A stretch of DNA of 52,910 nt, from the NCBI GenBank assembly GCA_019911805.1, contig JAIOJV010000118.1, positions 1 to 52,910 of the forward strand, read 5' to 3'. The notes beneath the pieces are model-generated. The model saw nothing but the letters and a program-made list of their open reading frames with translations. It had not been told where the DNA came from and did no database searches. This document shows, one piece after another, positions 8,255-15,947 of the stretch. Every line of letters begins with the position of its first letter. Position 1 is the stretch's first letter. The position numbers and the translations under genes are program-made. This stretch comes from Gammaproteobacteria bacterium. Its GTDB lineage: Bacteria; Pseudomonadota; Gammaproteobacteria; Thiohalobacterales; Thiohalobacteraceae.

Positions 8255-8342
8255 ATGGCCACGGAAGCACACGGAAATACACGGAATTCAAAAGCCCGCT
8301 GCTCACCACCTTCCGTGTTCTTCCGTGTGTTTCCGTGGCCAA
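8255..8342. repeat. Inverted-repeat element, period-10 arms (short core)
   Basis: The left arm has three ACGGAANNAC units and the inverse arm ends at 8342. The core of about 25 bp is not shared with other copies. It is the first of three elements in 8220-8800, a stretch in which I see no gene. Confidence 0.88.
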
Positions 8343-8415
8343 TATTGATGGTTGCAATGATCAATGGGGTCAGACTCGATTGGTCCGCAATCCATTGATC
8401 CGGGATTTTTTTACC

Positions 8416-8446
8416 TTCCGTGTATTTCCGTGTGCTTCCGTTGCCA
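8416..8446. repeat. Solitary repeat arm
   Basis: Three right-arm units (TTCCGTGTATTTCCGTGTGC onward) with no matching left arm nearby. It is a decayed or half element, or the outer arm of a nested structure. Confidence 0.75.
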
Positions 8447-8630
8447 ATGGTTGTTTCCGAGCACGCTGCCGATTCGAGACGCTGGATATGGACATCTCCT
8501 TCCAAAACCCGGATCATCGGGCGACCCGCAGGCAGGACCACATGACCGAAAGCGCCTGACCGAAGAGCGCGACGCGGGGGCCGTGAGACAGGGTTGTCCC
8601 AGACCATTACAACGTTAAGAAAAACCGATT

Positions 8631-8764
8631 TCGGCCACGGATGCCCCGGAAGACACTGAAATGAAACAGCGTCGTGAAGCCCCGGCTCAACACCTGGCGG
8701 GCGTGGATTGCTGGTGTGCGAAACGTATGCCCTCGTCCGTGTTTTTCCGTGTGCTTCCGTGGCA
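8631..8764. repeat. Inverted-repeat element, core 3 (inverted copy)
   Basis: The right arm plus adjacent core (GTATGCCCTCGTCCGTG) is the reverse complement of the start of the elements at 30917 and 35228. The left arm (GGCCACGGATGCCCCGGAAG) is degenerate. It abuts the upstream region of the beta-barrel gene. Confidence 0.82.
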
Positions 8765-8800
8765 AATACGGGTTTTGGGTTCCATTGCGTTGAGCTCACA

Positions 8801-10048
8801 ATGAACACACACAGCCGCCTGTCGTGCCTGCTGCTGGCCGCCGCGTCACTGGCCGCGCCCGGGTTGCACGCCGCCGAATGGGTGGCCGAGCCGAGCGTCA
8901 GCCTGCGCAGTGAATACGACGACAACATCCGGCTGACGGCCTTCGATCATGACGCCGTCTGGGGCGCCATCCTCGACCCCCGCCTCACGCTCAGCCGCCG
9001 CACCGAACTGTGGGACCTGAACGCCACCGGCCGGTTGCGGGCGGCCTGGTACGACGACGACGATCTGAATACGGTCGACAACTTCCTCGACCTCGCCGCC
9101 GCGCGGCGCTTCGAGCGCGGCTCGCTGGAGGCCAGCGCCGGGCTCAGCAACGACACCACCCTGCAGAACGAAATCCTGGACATCGACACCGGCCTGGTGA
9201 TCAACCAGGTCGACCGCAGCCAGCGGACGCTGCGCCTGGCCGGGGAGTACATGCTCACCGAGACCACCTGGGTGGAGGTCTCGGCGGAGTACCACCAGGT
9301 GGACTACGACGACGGGGAACGCTACGGCCTGCTCGACTATGACTATCTGACGCCCGGCGTGCGCGTCGTCCACCAGCTGAACCCCAAGACGCAGGTGTTC
9401 GGCATCCTCAGTCACGCCCGGGTGGACTACGAGACGGCCAGCGCGCTGGAGTCCAAGACCGACAGCCTGCAACTGGGTGCGGCCTACGACATCACCGAGC
9501 TCTGGAAGGTGAGCGGATCGGTGGGCACGCGCCGCACCAAGACCAGTTCGCTGCTGCCCACGGCCGTGCCGATTCCCGGGCTGGAACCCTTTTTCCCGCT
9601 CCCCGGGACCTACACCATCGTCTACGAACCCCGCGACAGCGAGACCACCGGCCTGGTCTACGACGCCAGCCTCAGCCGCGAGTTCGAGACCGGCAGCCTG
9701 AAGCTGAGCGCCTCGCAGTCGATCATCCCCAGCAGCACCGGCACGGACACCGAGACGACCCGCGTCGATCTCCATGGGACGCGCCGCTTCAGCGCTCAAC
9801 TGTGGGGCCGGTTCGCCGTTAGCTATTACCGCTCGGACAGCCTGGGCGATGTCACGACACGCGCGGACCTCGACCGCTACCGCATCGCGCCCGGCCTGAC
9901 CTGGAGGCTCGACCGCGACCTGGCGCTGACTGCCGGCTACGCCTACACCCACGTCACGCGCGATGTCGCGCTCGACGATACGGCCGACAGCAATATGGTG
10001 TATGTCAGCCTTGGTTACACCTGGCCGCGTATGGCGATGTCGCGGTGA
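8801..10048 (+). CDS. EPS-locus outer membrane beta-barrel protein (PEP-CTERM-system associated)
   Basis: 415 residues with a signal peptide (1-26, ending LHAAE). The rest is alternating polar/aromatic strands (WVAEPSVSLRSEYDDNIRL, repeated YDDD, LTAGYAYTHV, NMVYVSLGYTW), as in the outer membrane proteins that accompany XrtA EPS loci. It probably forms or supports the secretion channel with the export protein. The ATG at 8801 was chosen because the frame upstream runs through repeat sequence. The stop codon TGA is the first TGA of a GTGAG-type heptamer array (10046-10060), so the C-terminus may have been set by the repeat. Confidence 0.85.
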   Translation: MNTHSRLSCLLLAAASLAAPGLHAAEWVAEPSVSLRSEYDDNIRLTAFDHDAVWGAILDPRLTLSRRTELWDLNATGRLRAAWYDDDDLNTVDNFLDLAAARRFERGSLEASAGLSNDTTLQNEILDIDTGLVINQVDRSQRTLRLAGEYMLTETTWVEVSAEYHQVDYDDGERYGLLDYDYLTPGVRVVHQLNPKTQVFGILSHARVDYETASALESKTDSLQLGAAYDITELWKVSGSVGTRRTKTSSLLPTAVPIPGLEPFFPLPGTYTIVYEPRDSETTGLVYDASLSREFETGSLKLSASQSIIPSSTGTDTETTRVDLHGTRRFSAQLWGRFAVSYYRSDSLGDVTTRADLDRYRIAPGLTWRLDRDLALTAGYAYTHVTRDVALDDTADSNMVYVSLGYTWPRMAMSR

Positions 10049-10075
10049 GTGAGGGGTGAGGACGAAAAACTTTTC

Positions 10076-10205
10076 ATGGCCACGGAAGCACACGGAAAAA
10101 CACGGAAAATTACGAAGGCAAAAACCCAGATAGCAACTTCGCAGCTTATTTGCTGGGATTTTGCAATAGCCCCTTTCCGTGTATTTCCGTGTGTTTCCGT
10201 GGCCA
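10076..10205. repeat. Inverted-repeat element, core 1 (copy 2)
   Basis: Arms of three period-10 units at both ends. The core (CCCAGATAGCAACTTC onward to TGCTGGGATTTTGCAATAGC) matches those at 355 and 13272 closely. GTGAG-type heptamers lie just left of it (10044-10060). Confidence 0.92.
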
Positions 10206-10292
10206 ATGAGATGTTTGTGAATGCAGAGCGCCGCGAGGCTGTATGATGAGGCGCTGCGGATGCCAGGAGATCCCCGGTTTTACAATAAGATA

Positions 10293-10327
10293 TTTTTCCC
10301 GTGTCTTTCCGTGTAGTTCCGTGGCCA
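10293..10327. repeat. Solitary right repeat arm
   Basis: TTTTTCCCGTGTCTTTCCGT and GTGGCCAG form a right arm without a left partner within 80 bp. With the element at 10076 it fills the 10049-10427 gap; no gene is seen there. Confidence 0.75.
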
Positions 10328-10427
10328 GAAACAGATTTTTTTAGTACGCCCCACACCGCGATGCGGCGCCGACGCACCCAGCGAGCACCGCACGGATCAA
10401 CTGAAAAAGGGCTCACACGAGCAGCGC

Positions 10428-12176
10428 ATGAACGAAGAACAGACCAAGAATCTGCAGGACTACCTCATTGCCTTCAAGCGCCGCCGCGCCCAGATCGCCG
10501 CCCTCTTCGTGGTGGTCTTCGGCATCGGCGCGATCATCGCGCTGGCCTGGCCGCCCACCTACCGGTCGGCGGCCACCATCCTGATCGAGGAGCAGCAGAT
10601 CCCCACCGAGCTGGTGCAGTCCACCGTCACCAGCTATGCCGCACAGCGTATTCAGACCATCAGCCAGCGCGTCATGACGCGCAGCAATCTGATGAGCATC
10701 ATCGACAAGTACAACCTCTATGCCGACAAGCGCGGGCGTGAGACCACCGAGGAGATCCTCGCGCGCATGCGCAAGGATATCGCGCTCGACATGATCAGCG
10801 CCGATGTGATCGACCCGCGCTCCGGCCGCCCCATGCCGGCCACCATCGCCTTCTCCCTGGCCTTCGAGGGTGAGAACCCGGAACAGGTGCAGCGGGTCGC
10901 GAACGAACTGACGACCCTGTACCTGCAGGAGAACCTCCGCACCCGCACCTCCAAGGCCCAGGAGACGCTGACCTTCCTGTCCGACGAGGCGAATCGCCTG
11001 AACCAGCAGATCAAGGAACTGGAAGGGCGCCTGGCGGCGTTCAAGGAAGCCAACGCCGGCAGCCTGCCGGAGCTGCAGCCCTTGTTGCGCGAGCAGATCG
11101 AGCGCACCGAGCGCGAATTGACCGACACCGCCACCCAGATCCGCACCCTGGACGATCGGCGCTTCTATCTGCAGGGCCAGCTCGGCCAGCAGGACCCCTA
11201 CGGGGCGGATGTGAATCTGAGCCCCGGCGCCCGCCTCAAGGCCCTGCGCACGGAATACGCGAGCATCGCCGCACGCTATTCCGCCGACCACCCGGACGTG
11301 ATCCGCATGCAGCGCGAGATCGAGAGCCTGGAGCGTGAGACCGGCCAGGTGAATCCGCGCGAGGGCCTGCTGGAGCAGATTGCCGCGCTCAAGGTCGAGC
11401 TGGGCAGCCTGCGGGAGAAATATTCTACCGAGCACCCCGACGTGGTGCGGCTCGAGCGTCAGATCGCCGGTCTGGAGGCGACGCTGGCCAAGACCCCGGC
11501 CGGCGGCGGATCGCAGTCCCAGCGCAGCCCGGACAACCCGGCCTACGTGACCCTGCAGGCGCAGCTGAACGCCACGCTGAGCGAGATCCAGTCACTGCAG
11601 ACCAAGCGCACCCAGCTGGAGGCGCGCCGCGCCGACTACGAACGGCGGCTGGCGGCCATGCCGCAGGTGGAGGGCGAGTTCCGCACCCTGACGCGTGATC
11701 TCGAGAACGCCTCGGCCAAGTACCAGGAACTCAACGCCAAGCAGATGCAGGCCCGGATCGCCCAGCAGCTGGAGACCGAGAGCAAGGGCGAGCGCTTCAC
11801 CCTGATCGATCCGCCGGTGCTGCCGGAGGAGCCGATCAAACCGAACCGCCCGGCCATCATCTTCCTGAGCCTGGTGCTGGCATTGGGCAGCGGTGTCGGC
11901 TATGCCGCCGTGGCCGAGAGCCTGGACACCACCGTACGCGGTGCCAAGGGGGTGCTGGCGACGCTGCAGGTCGCGCCGCTGGCCCTGATCCCCTACCTGG
12001 CCTCGGACCGCGAGCGCAGCGCCCAACGGCGCAAGCGCCGCCTGCTCGTACTGGGCGCGCTCGCAGTGGTGCTGCTCGCCGTCGGCCTGGTGCATGTGTT
12101 CGTATCGCCGCTGGACGTGCTCTGGTTCCGCGCCCTGCGCAAAGCGACCATCGTCACGGGTATTGGGATGGAGTGA
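10428..12176 (+). CDS. Wzz/GumC-type polysaccharide chain-length determinant (XrtA system)
   Basis: The 582-residue inner-membrane copolymerase sets the length of the exported polysaccharide. TM1 lies at about 21-41, followed by a Wzz domain. Long coiled coils span about 175-430, and two C-terminal hydrophobic segments lie at about 455-475 and 535-560. The proline-rich motif PPVLPEEPIKPNRP precedes the second TM, as in GumC/Wzc. Two similar blocks occur in the coiled coil: YSADHPDVIRMQREIESLE and YSTEHPDVVRLERQIAGLE. There is no kinase domain; the kinase is the separate gene downstream. The stop is the first TGA of a GAGGCG heptamer array. Confidence 0.93.
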   Translation: MNEEQTKNLQDYLIAFKRRRAQIAALFVVVFGIGAIIALAWPPTYRSAATILIEEQQIPTELVQSTVTSYAAQRIQTISQRVMTRSNLMSIIDKYNLYADKRGRETTEEILARMRKDIALDMISADVIDPRSGRPMPATIAFSLAFEGENPEQVQRVANELTTLYLQENLRTRTSKAQETLTFLSDEANRLNQQIKELEGRLAAFKEANAGSLPELQPLLREQIERTERELTDTATQIRTLDDRRFYLQGQLGQQDPYGADVNLSPGARLKALRTEYASIAARYSADHPDVIRMQREIESLERETGQVNPREGLLEQIAALKVELGSLREKYSTEHPDVVRLERQIAGLEATLAKTPAGGGSQSQRSPDNPAYVTLQAQLNATLSEIQSLQTKRTQLEARRADYERRLAAMPQVEGEFRTLTRDLENASAKYQELNAKQMQARIAQQLETESKGERFTLIDPPVLPEEPIKPNRPAIIFLSLVLALGSGVGYAAVAESLDTTVRGAKGVLATLQVAPLALIPYLASDRERSAQRRKRRLLVLGALAVVLLAVGLVHVFVSPLDVLWFRALRKATIVTGIGME

Positions 12177-12413
12177 GGCGTTAGGCGTTAGGCGTTAGGC
12201 GTTAGGCGTGAGGCGTGAGGCGTAAAAGACAAAACCTTTTTTAGCCACGGAAACACACGGAAATACACGGAAAAGGGCTATTGAAAAATCCCAGTAAACA
12301 AACTGCGCGGTTACTATCTGGGCTTTTACATTCTTAATTTTCCGTGTCCTTCCGTGTGTTTCCGTGGCTAAAGAGGGTTTTCACGCCTCACGCCTCACGC
12401 CTAACGCCTCACT
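12175..12413. repeat. Nested inverted-repeat element, core 1 (inverted copy 3) with heptamer outer arms
   Basis: Outer arms: about seven heptamers (GCGTTAG and GCGTGAG) at 12175-12223, mirrored at 12380-12413, including the same TTAG variant near the outer edge. Inner arms: 12242-12275 and 12338-12369. The core is the reverse complement of the core at 355, 10076 and 13272. It fills the gap between the chain-length and kinase genes. Confidence 0.93.
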
Positions 12414-12447
12414 CTCAAAACACGTTCACCGTTGAGGACGAATTCAT

Positions 12448-13239
12448 ATGGAACGCATCAAAGACGCGTTGGAACGGGCCAGGCAGGAGCGCGGCGAGGC
12501 GCCGCCACCGGTCGCACGTCCCGGGTCCACGCCCGCGGCACCGCCGGCGGCAGAGATCAGCTACACCCAGACACGGACCGCCAAGCCGGCCACCGGCATG
12601 CTGCGCAGTCGCCGCATCGTCGCCGGCCTGCCCGACGGCGCCTTCAGCAGCGCCTACCGGATGCTACGCACCCAGGTGCTGCAGCGGCTCACGGAGAACG
12701 ACTGGAACGTGCTCGCCGTCACCAGCCCCGGCGAGGGCGAGGGCAAGACCCTGACCGCGATCAACCTGGCCATCAGCCTGGGGATGGAGGTCGACTACAC
12801 GGTGCTGCTGGTCGACGCCAACCTGCGCCACCCGAGCATCCACGAACAGCTGGGGCTGCCGGCCAGCCAGGGGCTGAGCGAGTACCTGCTGGACGACGTG
12901 CCGCTGCCGGAGTTGCTGGTGCACCCCGAAGGCCTGGACCAGGTCGTCGTCCTGCCCGCCGGCCGCGTGGTGCAGAACTCCGCCGAACTGCTCAACTCGC
13001 CGAAGATGGCGCAACTGGTGCAGGAACTGAAGAACCGCTACCCGCGCCGCATCGTGATCTTCGATCTGCCGCCGGTACTGTCCGCCGCCGACGCCCTGGC
13101 CTTCGCGCCCTACGTCGACGCCGCCCTGCTGGTACTGGAGGAAGGCGGCACCACCCAGGACGACGCCCGCCGCGCCGTGGAACTGCTGGACTGCACCAAC
13201 GTCCTCGGCACCGTGTTGAACAAGGCGGGGAGGGAGTGA
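12448..13239 (+). CDS. CpsD/CapB-like tyrosine autokinase of the EPS locus, tail missing
   Basis: The 263-residue cytoplasmic BY-kinase should phosphorylate itself and work with the chain-length determinant. Walker A is at about 93-101 (SPGEGEGKT), Walker A' at about 118-128 (LLVDANLRHP) and Walker B at about 200 (IVIFDLPPV). The family normally carries a tyrosine-rich tail right after this domain. Here the protein stops at VLNKAGRE with no tyrosine cluster, and the stop TGA is the first base triplet of a heptamer repeat array. Truncation by the repeat is likely but inferred. The ATG at 12448 gives the usual MERIKDALERA start. Confidence 0.93.
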   Translation: MERIKDALERARQERGEAPPPVARPGSTPAAPPAAEISYTQTRTAKPATGMLRSRRIVAGLPDGAFSSAYRMLRTQVLQRLTENDWNVLAVTSPGEGEGKTLTAINLAISLGMEVDYTVLLVDANLRHPSIHEQLGLPASQGLSEYLLDDVPLPELLVHPEGLDQVVVLPAGRVVQNSAELLNSPKMAQLVQELKNRYPRRIVIFDLPPVLSAADALAFAPYVDAALLVLEEGGTTQDDARRAVELLDCTNVLGTVLNKAGRE

Positions 13240-13462
13240 GTGCGTGAGGAGTGAGGAGTAAAAAACCTTTTATGGCCACGGAAGCACACGGAAATACACG
13301 GAAAGTTATGAATGTAAAAGCCCAGATAGCAACCGCGCAGTTTGTCTGCTGGGATTTTGCAATAGCCCTTTTCCGTGCCTTTCCGTGTGCTTCCGTGGCT
13401 AAAAAGCGTTTGGGTTTGGGTTTGCCTTTTGCGCCTCACGCCTCACGCCTCACGCCTCACTC
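13236..13462. repeat. Nested inverted-repeat element, core 1 (copy 4) with heptamer outer arms
   Basis: Outer arms: GTGAGGA-type heptamers at 13236-13260 and GCCTCAC heptamers at 13433-13462. Inner arms: 13272-13305 and 13370-13401. The core CCCAGATAGCAACCGCGCAG matches the copies at 355, 10076 and 12241. It starts at the stop codon of the kinase and ends ten bases before the ATPase gene. Confidence 0.93.
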
Positions 13463-13472
13463 ATAAACAGCC

Positions 13473-14687
13473 ATGTACGAAACCCATTTCGGACTCAAAG
13501 AAAAGCCCTTTTCGCTGCTGCCGGACCCGGCGTTTCTGTATCTGAGCGACAAGCACCGTATGGCGCTGGCGCTGCTCGAGTACGGGCTCGGCAATCAGGC
13601 GGGCTTCACCGCCATTACCGGTGGCATCGGCACCGGCAAGACCACGCTGATCCGGCATCTGCTCAATCACATGGGCCAGGACGTCACGGTCGGGCTGATC
13701 ACCAATACCCACCGTTCCTTCGGCGAGCTGCTGCAGTGGATCCTGCTGGCATTCAACATCGATGAGACCGGTAAGACCAAGGTGGAGATGTACCGCGCCT
13801 TCGTCGATTTCATGATCGCCGAATACGCCCGCAACCGGCGCACCGTGCTGATCGTCGACGAGGCCCAGAACATGGACGCCGAGACGCTGGAAGAGCTGCG
13901 CATGCTGTCCAACGTCAACGCCGACAAGGACCAGGTGCTGCAGGTCATCCTGGTCGGCCAGCAACAGCTGCGCGATACCCTGCGCCGCCCGGACCTGATC
14001 CAGTTCGCCCAGCGCATCTCGGTCGATTATCACCTCACGCCACTGACGGCTGAGGAGACGACCGCCTACATCCGCCATCGCCTGGAGGTCGCCGGCGGTC
14101 ACCCGGAGATCTTCACCGATGCCGCCTGCCTGGCGGTGCACACCTACAGCCAGGGCGTGCCGCGGCTGGTGAATCTGTTGTGCGACATCGCGCTGGTATA
14201 CGGCTATGCGGAGCAGCGCACGCACATCGATGCCGATCTGATCGCCGATGTGGCACGCGAAAAACAGGCCGGCGGGCTGTTCCCCGCGCCGGAACCCGAC
14301 CTGGACGGCACGCCGAACGCCACCGCCCCGGCCGCCGACAGCGCGCCCGGGGCAAAAAAAAAACTGCGCCTGGCGATAGCCAGTGAATCGCCGATCCTGC
14401 GCCGCCACCTGCGCCAGCTGGTCGAGGCCCAGGGTCTGGACGTCATCGATACCCTGCCACTGAACGACAGCACCGTCGGCCGCATCGATCCCGAGGCCAT
14501 CGATATCCTGCTGGTGGATCTGGACGACGATGCCGAGGCGCGGCTCGGCAATCTGTGCGACATGCTGGACCAGTGGAATCTGCCGGTCCTGTTCAACGAT
14601 ACCCAACTGACCGAGGCCAGCCTCTACGGCCGCGACCCGCAGTTCGGCGAGGAACTCACCGCCCGGCTGCTGTCGCTGGCGCCGTGA
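13473..14687 (+). CDS. XrtA/PEP-CTERM-associated AAA ATPase with C-terminal receiver-like domain
   Basis: 404 residues. The N-terminal ExeA/GspA-like AAA ATPase spans about 1-270, with MYETHFGLKEKPFSLLPDP at the start, Walker A GGIGTGKTT at about 50-58 and Walker B VLIVDEAQNMD. A linker of Pro/Ala follows. Then, after KKK, a domain of about 110 residues (RLAIASESPILRRHLRQLVE, ILLVDLDDD) resembles a degenerate response-regulator receiver. The linker is encoded across a run of ten A residues (14354-14363), a possible slippage site that would uncouple the two domains. The family is a fixed partner of EPS/PEP-CTERM loci; the exact role is unknown. Confidence 0.92.
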   Translation: MYETHFGLKEKPFSLLPDPAFLYLSDKHRMALALLEYGLGNQAGFTAITGGIGTGKTTLIRHLLNHMGQDVTVGLITNTHRSFGELLQWILLAFNIDETGKTKVEMYRAFVDFMIAEYARNRRTVLIVDEAQNMDAETLEELRMLSNVNADKDQVLQVILVGQQQLRDTLRRPDLIQFAQRISVDYHLTPLTAEETTAYIRHRLEVAGGHPEIFTDAACLAVHTYSQGVPRLVNLLCDIALVYGYAEQRTHIDADLIADVAREKQAGGLFPAPEPDLDGTPNATAPAADSAPGAKKKLRLAIASESPILRRHLRQLVEAQGLDVIDTLPLNDSTVGRIDPEAIDILLVDLDDDAEARLGNLCDMLDQWNLPVLFNDTQLTEASLYGRDPQFGEELTARLLSLAP

Positions 14688-14704
14688 GCTGTGGGGCTCA
14701 CGGC
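14681..14704 (+). terminator. Hairpin at the end of the ATPase gene
   Basis: GCCGTGAGC and GCTCACGGC form a perfect 9-bp stem over a 6-nt loop that includes the stop codon. No T tract follows, so it may act as an mRNA 3' protector or weak terminator. Confidence 0.5.
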
Positions 14705-14726
14705 TGGTATCACGTGCGAAACCCTC

Positions 14727-14928
14727 TAGCCACAGAATCCACGGAACGACACGGAAAAATCTATTAATGGCCACGGAAACACACGGAAATACACGGAAGA
14801 TATCGATGCATCGAGATTTACATTCTGTGTGTTTCCGTGGCTATAAATGGGTTTAGCTCACCGGATACTTTGTCGCGGGTTTCGTGACTGAAAGATTTTT
14901 CCGTGTTGTTCCGTGGATTCCGTGGCTA
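14727..14928. repeat. Nested inverted-repeat element, core 2 (copy 1)
   Basis: Outer arms at 14727-14760 (AGCCACAGAATCCACGGAAC onward) and 14894-14928 (inverse). Inside, next to the left outer arm, lies a complete smaller element at 14766-14843 with core GATATCGATGCATCGAGATT. The same outer and inner pair recurs at 15396-15903. Confidence 0.88.
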
Positions 14929-14936
14929 AAGAGTTT

Positions 14937-15335
14937 TTACCGCGGACTCCGTACCGCAACAGGTCTTTTCCCGACCACCCGCCGCAGCAGCCAGGCCCCG
15001 AGCAGGGCGCCGATCGCGTCGGCCAGTACATCCAGCCCGTCCATGGTGCGGCCCGGCACGAAGAACTGGTGCCATTCGTCGCTGATCCCATAGAGCGTGG
15101 CGAGTGCGGCGGCCAGCAGCATCTGGCCGCGACTGTAGCCGCCCGTGCGCAGCGGCAGCGCGCCGAGCAGGAGCGCGCCCAGCAGACCGTACGCCACCAG
15201 ATGCACCAGCTTGTCCTGCCCGGTGAAGCCCAGATCGATCTCCGGCATGGGCTGCGACGACAGATAGAAGAGCGTCGCCATCCAGGTCACGGCCAGGAAC
15301 GTGCTCAGCAGGCGCAGGGTCTGGGTCGAGGGCAT
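14937..15335 (-). CDS. VanZ-like integral membrane protein
   Basis: 132 residues with four predicted membrane segments. Motifs: LSSQPMPEIDLGFTGQDKLVH and the conserved ISDEWHQFFVPGRTMDGLDVLADAIGA, the VanZ-family core with acidic and His residues. VanZ-like proteins are frequent in exosortase/EPS loci, which fits its place at the end of the EPS region, though it is on the opposite strand. Molecular function is unknown. Confidence 0.9.
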   Translation of the reverse strand: MPSTQTLRLLSTFLAVTWMATLFYLSSQPMPEIDLGFTGQDKLVHLVAYGLLGALLLGALPLRTGGYSRGQMLLAAALATLYGISDEWHQFFVPGRTMDGLDVLADAIGALLGAWLLRRVVGKRPVAVRSPR

Positions 15336-15395
15336 CAGCGGGGTCTCGTCATGGCAGAGTGAAAATCTTTCGGATGCTGGTAGTTACAACGATTC

Positions 15396-15903
15396 AGCCA
15401 CGGAATCCGTGGAACGACACGGAAAAATCTATCAATGGCCACGGAAACACACGGAAATACACGGAAGATGTCGATACATCGAGATTTACATTCTGTGTTT
15501 CCGTGACCATTAGGGAACCCATCTGATTTATTCGTCGTACCGTCATTGCGAGCGAAGCGCGGCAATCTCCTTCGACGACAGATCAGCAACTTGGAGATTA
15601 TTCGCTGCGCTCACCCCTCCGGGGCCGCCCTGCGGACGTTCTGCGCTCGCAAGCTCGCTGGTGCCGCGTCGCTGCACTCCTCGCAATGACGGGTTAATCA
15701 GGTTCCTTAGATCTTTGTAGGTCACCGACGCACCCTACACGGGCGCTCCCTCCCAGGCGCGGGGCGGGCCGAGCATCTGCCGCGAGAACGCACGGACAGG
15801 CGCGGAAGAGGCCGACATCACGGGTTTTACATTCCGTGTACTTCCGTGTGTTTCCGTGGCCATGAATAGATTTTTCCGTGTTGTTCCGTGGATTCCGTGG
15901 CTA
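15396..15903. repeat. Composite nest of repeat elements (core 2 copy 2, core 4 copy 1)
   Basis: The outer arms at 15396-15432 and 15868-15903 match the outer arms of the 14727 element. Inside are a core-2 element (15434-15511), a different CGTCATTGCGAG element (15541-15691) and a one-armed unit (about 15727-15863) whose right arm is preceded by GACATCACGGGTTTTACATT. The last unit is homologous to 17076-17207. No gene is seen between 15336 and 15947. Confidence 0.82.
15541..15691. repeat. CGTCATTGCGAG-type dispersed repeat
   Basis: The left end CGTCATTGCGAGCGAAGCGC is mirrored by CTCCTCGCAATGACG at the right. It is a repeat type seen in many proteobacterial genomes and unrelated to the ACGGAA arms, here sitting inside the composite nest. 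Confidence 0.75.
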
Positions 15904-15947
15904 AAGGGTTTTGCAGTCGGGCCTTGTGGCCGAGGTCTTACCGCACT

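Noticed and set aside
8801-8801. Earlier start at 8708 for the beta-barrel gene
   Set aside because: The upstream residues are repeat translation, and the signal peptide begins at 8801.
10049-10246. Small frames starting MATEAHGKTRK or containing FRVFPCASVA, here and at many other sites
   Set aside because: They are translations of the repeat arms, recur in all frames and both strands, and have no ribosome sites; not genes.
12175-12413. CRISPR array
   Set aside because: The repeated words are 7-10 bp, contiguous, without spacers, and arranged as inverted pairs; no cas genes.
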